Source: CAIOSQ01 sp964434345 (GTDB lineage: Bacteria; Pseudomonadota; Alphaproteobacteria; CACIAM-22H2). Taken from it: DNA of 10,925 bases. The notes under the pieces are model-generated. The model saw only the letters and a program-made list of their open reading frames with translations, searched no databases and was not told the DNA's origin. Location of the stretch: the NCBI GenBank assembly GCA_964434345.1, contig CAYSUY010000145.1, positions 1 through 10,925 on the forward strand, read 5' to 3'. Position 1 is the first letter of the stretch; every line of letters begins with the position of its first letter. The translations under genes were made by a program, and so were the position numbers. Shown piece after piece: positions 1-6,849 of this stretch.

Positions 1-1134
1 GATGCGCTCGCGCAGGACGGAGACCACATGGTCCTGGTCCGCGTCCTGCATCGCCGGAAAGAAGGGCAGCGTGACCGTTCCTTCGCCCCACGCGTAGCTG
101 ACAGGAAAATCGGCCGGTCCGTATCCGTATCTCTCGCGGTAGTACCCAAGCGTGGGGACGGCGCGGTAGTTCACGGTCACGGCGACGCCGGCGGCATTGA
201 AGGCGGCGATCGCCTCGTCGCGGATCGCCGGTGGCACATGGATCGGGAACACGTGGTGCGCGGAGACCGCGTCCGGGTGCAGGGCCGGTCGTCGCACCGG
301 CAGGCCGGCGAGCGCGGAATCGTAGCGTGCGGCGAGCGTCGCACGGCGCGAGAGCCGCGCCTGGATGCTGTCGATCTGCGGCGGCAGCAGCGCGGCCAGC
401 AGGTCGGGCAGGTTGGCCTTGGTGCCGAGCCGCGTCATGTCCCAATGGCGATAGGCGCCCTGGCGGAATCGGTCGGCGGCACCGGCGCTCATGCCGTGCA
501 GCCGTGTCTGCGCCATGCGTTCCGCGAGCTGGTCGGAATTGGTGACATAGGCGCCGCCCTCGCCGCAGGTCACGTTCTTTGTCGCGTAGAACGAGAAGAT
601 CGCGATGTCCGCGTGCGCCCCGGGTCGCTCGCCGCGCAGGCTGCCCTCGAAGCAATGCGCGGCGTCCTCGATCAGGCGGACATCCTGGCGTCCTGCCGTG
701 TCGAGCATGGCCCGCAGCGCGCCGATGTCGGCCATCTGTCCGTAGAGATGCACGGGGATCACGGCACGCGTGCGCGGTCCGAGCGCCGCGCGCGTGGCGG
801 CGGGGGACAGCAGCAGCGTGTCGGGATCGACATCGACGAAGACCGGCTTCGCGCCGACGAGTTCCGCGGCGTTGGCGGTGGCGATGAACGTCATCGCCGG
901 GACGATCACCTCGTCGCCGGGACCGACATCGAGCGCGAGCAGTGCCGCGACGGCGCCGTTCGTCCATGAATTGACCAGCCCGGCATGGCGGACACCGAAG
1001 AACGTGCGCAGCTGCGCCTCGACGGCCTTGCCGACGGCACCCGAGGTGAGCATGGGCGTCGCCAGGACGTCGGCGATCCGCGTGGCGTCCTGCGGTGCGA
1101 GGTCGTGGCGGTAGAAGGGAACGTTCCGGTGCAT
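1..1134 (-). CDS. DegT/DnrJ/EryC1/StrS (ArnB-like) sugar aminotransferase, 3' end cut by window
   Basis: PLP-dependent aminotransferase that would transfer an amino group to a keto group of a nucleotide sugar, as in making amino-deoxy sugars for surface polysaccharide. The 378 codons in the window read without a stop from ATG at 1134 to the left edge. Visible family features are the N-terminal PFYR segment, a substrate/PLP loop NSWTNGAVAALLAL near residues 55-68, VHLYGQMADI at about 128-137, IEDAAH with the PLP-ring Asp at 157, and the Schiff-base Lys185 in FSFYATKNVTCGEGGA. The C-terminal YYRERY and LPFFPAMQDADQDHV match the end of ArnB-type enzymes, so probably only about 10 residues are missing. 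A GGAG Shine-Dalgarno at 1144-1147 supports the start. The exact sugar substrate cannot be told. The sugar-1-phosphate transferase at 2671-3702 on the same strand fits a glycan role. Family confidence is high; substrate is open. Confidence 0.93.
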   Translation of the reverse strand, partial: MHRNVPFYRHDLAPQDATRIADVLATPMLTSGAVGKAVEAQLRTFFGVRHAGLVNSWTNGAVAALLALDVGPGDEVIVPAMTFIATANAAELVGAKPVFVDVDPDTLLLSPAATRAALGPRTRAVIPVHLYGQMADIGALRAMLDTAGRQDVRLIEDAAHCFEGSLRGERPGAHADIAIFSFYATKNVTCGEGGAYVTNSDQLAERMAQTRLHGMSAGAADRFRQGAYRHWDMTRLGTKANLPDLLAALLPPQIDSIQARLSRRATLAARYDSALAGLPVRRPALHPDAVSAHHVFPIHVPPAIRDEAIAAFNAAGVAVTVNYRAVPTLGYYRERYGYGPADFPVSYAWGEGTVTLPFFPAMQDADQDHVVSVLRERI

Positions 1135-1143
1135 GAAGCCTGT

Positions 1144-1147
1144 CTCC
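1144..1147 (-). promoter_or_regulatory. Shine-Dalgarno for the sugar aminotransferase
   Basis: Read on the minus strand this is GGAG, 9 nt before the ATG at 1134. It fixes the start codon of a gene whose 3' end lies outside the window. Confidence 0.6.
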
Positions 1148-1202
1148 GAGCCTGGCGGGGGCGGCGAAACCGCATCTCTGGGACGATCCGATTTGGCGCT
1201 AC

Positions 1203-1229
1203 GCTGGGGTGGACGACTCCACCTCCAGC
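1203..1229. repeat. Strong inverted repeat (hairpin) in the divergent intergenic region
   Basis: The arms GCTGGGGTGGA (1203-1213) and TCCACCTCCAGC (1218-1229) pair over 11 bp around a CGAC loop, with a single unpaired T at 1224. The inner 6 bp (GGTGGA/TCCACC) are perfect. It lies 21 bp upstream of the amidase ATG at 1251 and about 70 bp upstream of the aminotransferase ATG at 1134. No T-tract follows on either strand, so it does not look like an intrinsic terminator. It could be an operator for a dimeric regulator or an mRNA leader hairpin near the amidase ribosome-binding region; the choice between these is inference. Confidence 0.55.
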
Positions 1230-1250
1230 CAGGGCGCCGATCGAACTCCC

Positions 1251-2663
1251 ATGAGCCATTCGTCCCTTGTCACCCTGTCCGCCGCCACCATCGCGCTCAA
1301 GATCCGCAGCGGCGAATTGACGCCCACGGAAGTGGTAGAGGCGCATCTCGCGGCGATCGCCCGGCATAATCCGCGGCTGAACGCGGTCGTCACCGAGACC
1401 GCCCAGGCGGCTCTCGATCAGGCGCGCGACATCGAACGGCGGCGCGCGGCGGGTGCGCCGCTCGGTCTGCTCGCCGGCGTGCCCGTGGGCATCAAGGACA
1501 CGCATCCGACGGCGGGAATCCGGACGACCTACGGCTCGCCTCTGATGAAGGACCATGTCCCCGTCGAGGATGCCGCGATCGTGGCGCGGCTGCGCAGCGC
1601 GGACGCGATCGTCATAGGCAAGACCAACGTGCCGGAATACGCCTATGGCGCGCACACGGTGAACCAGGTCTTCGGCGCGACGCGCAACCCCTGGAATCCG
1701 GCGCTCTCGGCGTCCGGGTCGACGGGTGGTGGCGCGGCCGGGCTGGTGGCCGGGATGTTCGCGCTTGCGACGGGCTCCGATCTCGGCGGGTCGCTGCGCC
1801 TGCCGGCATCGTTCTGCGGCGTGGTCGGGCTGCGTCCGTCGCCCGGGCTCGTGCCGCTGGTCCCGTCCGATCAGCCGTGGAATCCGCTCAGCGTCGACGG
1901 GCCGATGGCACGCAACGTCGCGGATCTCGCGCTGATGCTGCAGGCGGTGTCCGGCCCGCATCCGATGGAGCCCTTCGTCGTGCCGGTCGAGGGCCGCGAC
2001 TTTCCCGCGGCGGCGTCGTCGCCCCTGCGGGCCGGTCTGCGCGTCGCCTATTGCCCGGACATCGTGCGCATCGGGATCGATCCCGATGTCGAGCGCGTCG
2101 CGCGCCAGGCGGCCTTCGCGCTGCGCGACCTGGGGGTCGAGGTCGAGGAGGTCGATCTCGACCTCTCGGCCTTCCGCAAGACCTTCCTGCAACTGCGCGG
2201 CCAGTTCGTCCTCAATGGCGGGCTGGACATGCTCGACAGGATCGATCGTCTGGGACCGAACTACGCCGGCAACCTGCGCTTCGCCCTGGCGCAGTCGCCA
2301 CGCGACGTCGCCGAGGGCGAGCGCGGCCGCGCGCGGCTCATGGCGCGCCTCGCGGCGTTCTTCGAGCGGCACGACCGGCTTTTGACGCCCTGCGCGCCGG
2401 TTCCGCCCTTTGCCGTCGAGCAGAACTATCCCGAGACGATCGGCGGCCGGAAGATGGAGAGCTACATCGACTGGGCGGCGCCGACCTTCGTCCTCAGCTC
2501 CGCGGGGTTGCCCGTCCTCTGCGTCCCGGCCGGACTCGATCGCGCGAACCTGCCGGTCGGATTGCAGGTCGTCGGACCGCGCTGGAACGAAGAAGGCGTC
2601 CTGTCGCTCGGCGCGGCGCTGGAGCGCGTCGCGCAATTGCCGCCGGCGCCGCTCGTCGCGTGA
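1251..2663 (+). CDS. Amidase-signature family hydrolase
   Basis: A 470-residue amidase of the Ser-cisSer-Lys class, which hydrolyses carboxamides to acid plus ammonia or amine; probably cytoplasmic, as no signal peptide is visible. The triad can be placed as Lys82 (GVPVGIKD), cis-Ser157 (ASGSTGGG) and nucleophile Ser181 (GSDLGGSLRLPA). The spacings of 75 and 24 residues equal those of mammalian FAAH (142/217/241). The usual GGSSGG loop is SGSTGG here: the cis-Ser is kept and the following Ser is Thr. The N terminus (LSAATIALKIRSGELTPTEVVEAHL) and length are normal for the family. ATG 1251 was chosen because it gives the usual N terminus; an in-frame GTG at 1209 would add 14 unconserved residues and lie inside the hairpin. 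Neither start has a good Shine-Dalgarno. No gatB or gatC partner is nearby, so a tRNA-amidotransferase GatA role is unlikely. Substrate unknown. Confidence 0.93.
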   Translation: MSHSSLVTLSAATIALKIRSGELTPTEVVEAHLAAIARHNPRLNAVVTETAQAALDQARDIERRRAAGAPLGLLAGVPVGIKDTHPTAGIRTTYGSPLMKDHVPVEDAAIVARLRSADAIVIGKTNVPEYAYGAHTVNQVFGATRNPWNPALSASGSTGGGAAGLVAGMFALATGSDLGGSLRLPASFCGVVGLRPSPGLVPLVPSDQPWNPLSVDGPMARNVADLALMLQAVSGPHPMEPFVVPVEGRDFPAAASSPLRAGLRVAYCPDIVRIGIDPDVERVARQAAFALRDLGVEVEEVDLDLSAFRKTFLQLRGQFVLNGGLDMLDRIDRLGPNYAGNLRFALAQSPRDVAEGERGRARLMARLAAFFERHDRLLTPCAPVPPFAVEQNYPETIGGRKMESYIDWAAPTFVLSSAGLPVLCVPAGLDRANLPVGLQVVGPRWNEEGVLSLGAALERVAQLPPAPLVA

Positions 2664-2670
2664 GCCGCCG

Positions 2671-3702
2671 TCAGCGCCGCGCCTCGCGCCGCGTGACCCA
2701 GGTTGCGTAGGCGAGCTGCAGCGCGAAGGCGATGCCCAGGGCGCGCCAGAGTGCATCGGCGTCGGGCGCCAGAAGGGCCAGCGCGGCCATTGTCAGCGCC
2801 GCGGCGCTGACGCACAGCGTGACCGCCCCATGGCCAAGCCCGGTGCGGTTGAGCCGCTGGTAGAGATGCTCGCGATGCGCCTGCCAGAGCTTTTCGCCGC
2901 GTCGCGCGCGCCGCCACGCCGTCAGCGCGGTGTCGAACAGGAAGTGGAAGAGCAGCAGCGGCACCAGCAGCGCGCCGCCGCCGTCGCCGCTGCGCCCTGC
3001 CATCAGCACGCCGATCCCCGCGAAGGCGAAGCCCAGGAACTGGCTGCCGACGTCGCCCATGAAGATCCGCGCTGGCGGCCTGTTCAGCAGCAGGAACCCG
3101 GCGCTGCCGGCGGCCAGCGACCACGCGAGCGCCGCGATGGGACCATTGCCGCTGCCCTGCGCCACCAGGGCGAGCGCGGCCGCGGCGATCGTCGCGGTGG
3201 CGGCCGCGAGCCCGTCTAGCCCGTCCATGAAGTTGAAGGCGTTGGTGAGCCCGATCAGCCAGAGCGCGGTGAGGGGCCACGCGAACACGCCGAACTCGAT
3301 CGTGCCGAGCCCGGGCAGGGCGACACGATCGATCGTCAGGCCGCAGGCGAGCGCCACGAGCGTGGCGAGCGCCTGCGCACCCAGCTTGATCGCTGCCGGC
3401 TGGGCGCGGCGATCGTCCATCAGCCCGGCGAGCGCCACGATCGTCGCACCTGCGGCCAGTCCGAATTCCGGCGCCCCCGCCGTGCGCGACGCGAAGCCGG
3501 CGTTCCAGAACAGGAGCCAGCCGAAGAGCGTCGCCACGACGATGCCGACCCCCCCGCCGCGTGGCGTCGGCAGGGCATGAGAGGAGCGCGCGTTGGGCGC
3601 GTCCATCAACGGTCGCCAGCGCGCCATCGCCCAGGCGATGGCGGCGGCGATCGCGGCAAGGCCGGTGAGCAGGATGGCGTGGACGACGAAGAATCGGGTC
3701 AT
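2671..3702 (-). CDS. WecA/WbpL-like membrane sugar-1-phosphate transferase (glycosyltransferase family 4, MraY superfamily)
   Basis: A 343-residue polytopic membrane protein that would transfer a HexNAc-1-phosphate type sugar from a UDP-sugar to undecaprenyl phosphate, the first step of O-antigen, capsule or similar glycan assembly at the inner membrane. Superfamily motifs occur in order: SHALPTPRGGGVGI (41-54), LMDDRR (94-99, with the Asp pair 96/97), NAFNFMDGLDGL (154-165), RIFMGDVGSQFLGF (212-225) and the cytoplasmic loop HREHLYQRL (277-285). The last motif resembles WbpL/WbcO-type enzymes more than E. coli WecA or MraY, judged from memory. Hydrophobic segments fill the spaces between motifs. 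The start lies 64 bp downstream of the xdhC stop on the same strand and has no clear Shine-Dalgarno; the 3' end is 7 bp from the convergent amidase. It may be read through from the xdh genes or use its own promoter in 3703-3766. Exact sugar unknown. Confidence 0.92.
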   Translation of the reverse strand: MTRFFVVHAILLTGLAAIAAAIAWAMARWRPLMDAPNARSSHALPTPRGGGVGIVVATLFGWLLFWNAGFASRTAGAPEFGLAAGATIVALAGLMDDRRAQPAAIKLGAQALATLVALACGLTIDRVALPGLGTIEFGVFAWPLTALWLIGLTNAFNFMDGLDGLAAATATIAAAALALVAQGSGNGPIAALAWSLAAGSAGFLLLNRPPARIFMGDVGSQFLGFAFAGIGVLMAGRSGDGGGALLVPLLLFHFLFDTALTAWRRARRGEKLWQAHREHLYQRLNRTGLGHGAVTLCVSAAALTMAALALLAPDADALWRALGIAFALQLAYATWVTRREARR

Positions 3703-3766
3703 GGCGAAACCAGCTTACGCCAAGCCTGCGCGATGGACGACGCCCCGGCGCGCGAGTCCCGCTGCG

Positions 3767-4543
3767 TCAGATGCGGGCGAGGGCCAGGAGCTCCGCGGCG
3801 AGCGCGATCGCGACGGCGCGCGGATGCTTGGTGCGCAGTCCGGGCACGCCGATCGGACAGCGCAGCCGCGCGGGATCCAGACCGCGCTGCGCGAGGCGGG
3901 TCCGGAACCGCGCCGCCTTGGTCTCGGAACCGATGACGCCGACATAGGGAAAGGTGCCGCGGGCGATCGCTGCGGCGACGATGGCGAAATCGAGGTCGTG
4001 GCCATGGGTCATCGCGACGACGGCGCTTCCGGGCGCGAGATCCGCGACCTCGTCGGCCGGTGGATCCGCTGCGATCGCACGTGTTCCTGGTGGCAGGTCG
4101 GCCGGAAACATCCCGTCGCGAGAATCGATCCAGTCGATGCTGACCGGAAGGCCCGCGAGCACCGCCACCACGGCGCGACCGACATGGCCGGCGCCGAAGA
4201 GCGCGACACGCAGCGCGGTGCCCGCGAAGGGTTCGAACAGCAGCGTCACCTCGCCGCCGCAGCATTGTCCGAGCGCGGGACCGAGGGCGATGCGCTCGAG
4301 GGCCGGCTCTGTCGTCCCGGCGGCGATCAACGCGCCGGCGCGGGCGAGCGCACGGTGTTCCAGCCGGCCGCCGCCGATCGTGCCGGCGAAGCCGCCATCG
4401 CGCCGCACGAGCATCTTGGCGCCGGCCTCGCGCGGCGCCGAGCCGCGGGTCGCGGCGATGGTGACCAGGACGCAGGCCTCACCGGCCTCGCGCGCCGCGC
4501 CGAGCGCCGCCAGCCAGTCGAGCTGACCCGTGGACGGCGTCAT
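3767..4543 (-). CDS. xdhC: Xanthine dehydrogenase accessory protein XdhC
   Basis: A 258-residue protein of the XdhC/CoxI family, which binds molybdenum cofactor, promotes its sulfuration and delivers it to apo-XdhB. The N-terminal XdhC domain carries VTIAATRGSAPREAGAKMLV (about 27-46), GTIGGGRLEH (54-63) and GQCCGG (92-97). The C-terminal Rossmann-like domain starts with VALFGAGHVG (113-122) and contains MTHGHDLDF (178-186), YVGVIGS (200-206) and GVPGLRTKHPRAVAIALAAEL near the end. The start ATG overlaps the xdhB stop as ATGA (4543-4540) and there is no separate Shine-Dalgarno, so translational coupling to xdhB is likely. The reading frame stays open upstream into xdhB, but that part matches no XdhC family sequence, so ATG 4543 is taken as the start. 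It is the third gene of the xdhABC unit. Confidence 0.95.
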   Translation of the reverse strand: MTPSTGQLDWLAALGAAREAGEACVLVTIAATRGSAPREAGAKMLVRRDGGFAGTIGGGRLEHRALARAGALIAAGTTEPALERIALGPALGQCCGGEVTLLFEPFAGTALRVALFGAGHVGRAVVAVLAGLPVSIDWIDSRDGMFPADLPPGTRAIAADPPADEVADLAPGSAVVAMTHGHDLDFAIVAAAIARGTFPYVGVIGSETKAARFRTRLAQRGLDPARLRCPIGVPGLRTKHPRAVAIALAAELLALARI

Positions 4544-6849
4544 CGCGGGGGCAACCGGCCGCAGGCACGCAGGATCGCCTCCGGCGTCGCCGGTGCGTCG
4601 AGACGCACATGGCGTGTTCCGGCGGCCGCCGCGCAGGCGTCCTTGATGGCGAGCCACGCCGGGTTGGCCAGCATCAGCGGCGGCTCGCCGACCGCCTTGG
4701 AGCGGTGGNNNNNNNNNNCGACGGGATTGTCGGCGCCGTCCAGAAGCCGGACATGGAATTCCGTAGGCAGGTCGCGCACGGTCGGGATCTTGTAGGTCGC
4801 GGGCGAGTGGGTACGCAGCCTGCCGTCGCGGTCGAAGACCAGTTCCTCGGAGGTGAGCCAGCCGAGGCCCTGGATGAATCCGCCCTCGACCTGGCCGAGA
4901 TCTATCGCCGGGTTGATCGAGCGTCCGGCATCGTGGAGCAGATCGGCGCGCAGGATTCGGCTTTCGCCGGTGAGGATGTCGATCGCCGCTTCGCAGAGCG
5001 CCACGCCGTACGCGTAGTAGTAGAACGGATGCCCGGTGTTGCTCGCGCGGTCGTAATGGATGCGCGGCGTCGCGTAGAAGCCGGAGTCCCAGAGCTGAAC
5101 GCGGGCGCGATATGCCTGCGTGGCGAGGGTCGCGAGGTCGAGGGACCACGAGGGGCCGCGCACGCGGCCGTCCGCGAAGACGATCTCGTCCGGATTGCCG
5201 CCATGGGCACCGGCCGCGAAATCGGCGAGCCGGGTGCGGATCTTGCGGCAGGCATCGGCCGCAGCGGCGCCATTGAGATCGCTGCCCGACGAGGCCGCCG
5301 TCGCCGAGGTGTTCGGCACCTTGTCGGTGCTGGTCGCGGCGAGGCGCACCCGATCCGTCGCGACGCCGAGTTCGGCGGCCACGATCTGGGACACCTTGCG
5401 GTACAGACCCTGGCCCATCTCCGTGCCGCCATGGTTCAGCAGCACAGAGCCATCGGTGTAGAGATGCACGAGTGCGCCGGCCTGATTGTAGGCGGTGGCC
5501 GTGAAGGAGATCCCGAACATCACGGGCGCGAAGCCGAGGCCGCGCCGGACGAACCCCGGGCCATCGTTGGCGACGTCGATCTCCGCGCGGCGTTTTGCAT
5601 AGCCCGCGCTGTCCAGGATGTCGTCGAAGAGCCGCGGCAGCGCCATGTGCTCGATGCGCTGCCCGTAATGGGTCGTGTCGCCGGGGACGAGAAGGTTGCG
5701 CCGCCGCAGTTCGACGGGATCGATCGCCAGGTCGCGCGCGATGGCGTCGATCATCTCCTCCGCGGCAAGCATGCCCTGCGGCCCGCCGAACCCGCGGAAC
5801 GCGGTGTTCGACTGCGTGTTGGTGCGGCAGGCGTACCCGGCCACGGACACGGCCGGTGCGCGGTAGCAGTTCAGTGCGTGGAACATCGCCCGGTCGACGA
5901 TGGCGGGCGACAGGTCGGCGTCATGGCCGGCCCGCGCGGCGAGTTCCATCTCGACGCCATGGAGCCTGCCCTCGGCGTCGAAGCCGGCCGACCAGCGGAC
6001 ATGGAAATCGTGCCGCTTGCCGGTGATCGTCATGTCGTCGTCGCGGTCGAGACGCAGCTTCACCGGGCGGCTCGCGCGCCGTGCCAGGACCGCCGCGATC
6101 GCGGCGAAGATTGCCGGCTGTGTCTCCTTGCCGCCGAAGCCGCCGCCCATGCGCCGGACCTCGCAGGTGACCGCGGCGTCCGGCAGGCCAAGGACGCGCG
6201 CGACCATTTTCTGCACCTCGCTCGGATGCTGGGTCGAGGAGAGGATGCGCATGCCGCCATCCTCCTGCGGCAGGGCCATCGCCACCTGGCCTTCCAGATA
6301 GAAATGGTCCTGGCCGCCGATCGCGAACGTGCCCGACAGGCGGCGCGGGGCGGCCGCGATCGCGGCGCCGGCGTCGCCGCGTGTCATGCGGTGAGGTGGG
6401 CAGACATAGTGCGCGCGCGCCATCGCGGCGGGGATGTCGAGCACGGCCTCGCGCCGGCGATAGGTCGCGCGTACCGCGCGCGCCGCCGCGCGGGCACGGG
6501 CGAGGTCGGGCGCGGCCACGGCGGCGATCGGCTGACCGACATAGGCGACGATCCCGTCGGCGAGAATCGGCTCGGGACCGGAGATCGGTCCGACGTCGTT
6601 GATCCCCGGAATGTCGCGCGCGACGACGGCGAGCCCCGCGTCGCCGAGCAGCGCGAGCGCCGGGCCGAGATCGAGGGTCAGGATCTCCGCATGCGCCTCG
6701 GGCGACAATGCGAGTACGGCATGGAGCAGACCGGGCGGCTCGGGCAGATCGTCGACGTAGAGCGCTTCGCCCGTGACATGCAGCGTCGCACTGTCATGCG
6801 GCAGGGGCAGGCCAAGCGGCGCACAGGGCGTGATCGCGGGATCATCCAT
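4540..6849 (-). CDS. xdhB: Xanthine dehydrogenase molybdopterin-binding (large) subunit XdhB; 10-base gap inside
   Basis: Molybdenum hydroxylase subunit, about 769 residues, that oxidises hypoxanthine and xanthine to urate. Residues align with bovine XDH by motif and by spacing: Gln207 (bovine Q767), Glu242 in GGGFGGKE (E802), Arg320 in AIVDRAMFH (R880), Arg352 in FRGFGGPQG (R912), Gln480 in GTEMGQG (Q1040) and catalytic Glu722 in SKAVGEPP (E1261). From Glu242, the Gln207, Arg320, Arg352 and Gln480 spacings equal the bovine ones. Keeping both Glu242 and Arg320 points to a purine substrate rather than an aldehyde oxidase. The start ATG at 6849 overlaps the xdhA stop by 8 bp and has a GGAGA Shine-Dalgarno at 6859-6863. 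Ten N at 4709-4718 hide about four codons just upstream of the SKAVGEPP motif; the frame agrees on both sides. Forms a complex with XdhA, matured by XdhC. Confidence 0.96.
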   Translation of the reverse strand: MDDPAITPCAPLGLPLPHDSATLHVTGEALYVDDLPEPPGLLHAVLALSPEAHAEILTLDLGPALALLGDAGLAVVARDIPGINDVGPISGPEPILADGIVAYVGQPIAAVAAPDLARARAAARAVRATYRRREAVLDIPAAMARAHYVCPPHRMTRGDAGAAIAAAPRRLSGTFAIGGQDHFYLEGQVAMALPQEDGGMRILSSTQHPSEVQKMVARVLGLPDAAVTCEVRRMGGGFGGKETQPAIFAAIAAVLARRASRPVKLRLDRDDDMTITGKRHDFHVRWSAGFDAEGRLHGVEMELAARAGHDADLSPAIVDRAMFHALNCYRAPAVSVAGYACRTNTQSNTAFRGFGGPQGMLAAEEMIDAIARDLAIDPVELRRRNLLVPGDTTHYGQRIEHMALPRLFDDILDSAGYAKRRAEIDVANDGPGFVRRGLGFAPVMFGISFTATAYNQAGALVHLYTDGSVLLNHGGTEMGQGLYRKVSQIVAAELGVATDRVRLAATSTDKVPNTSATAASSGSDLNGAAAADACRKIRTRLADFAAGAHGGNPDEIVFADGRVRGPSWSLDLATLATQAYRARVQLWDSGFYATPRIHYDRASNTGHPFYYYAYGVALCEAAIDILTGESRILRADLLHDAGRSINPAIDLGQVEGGFIQGLGWLTSEELVFDRDGRLRTHSPATYKIPTVRDLPTEFHVRLLDGADNPVXXXXHRSKAVGEPPLMLANPAWLAIKDACAAAAGTRHVRLDAPATPEAILRACGRLPPR
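4709..4718. other. Run of 10 N (assembly gap or masked bases) inside xdhB
   Basis: Ten unspecified bases fall within xdhB between the codons for LLDGADNPV and HRSKAVGEPP. Both flanks read in the same frame, so the real length is compatible with 1, 4, 7, 10 or similar bases, and there is no sign of a frameshift. It is a sequence-quality feature, not biology. Confidence 0.97.

Noticed and set aside
2664..2670. Possible bidirectional terminator between the convergent amidase and transferase
   Set aside because: Only 7 bp separate the stops, and I see no hairpin with a T-run around them.
906..2756. A 616-codon minus-strand open frame overlapping the amidase and the start of the aminotransferase
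   Set aside because: It has low-complexity Arg/Ala-rich sequence and no motifs, and it conflicts with the amidase, whose catalytic triad is intact.
3767..5149. An N-terminally extended version of xdhC (460 codons)
   Set aside because: The upstream part is out of frame with and inside xdhB, and it looks like a shadow. The XdhC family begins at the ATG at 4543.
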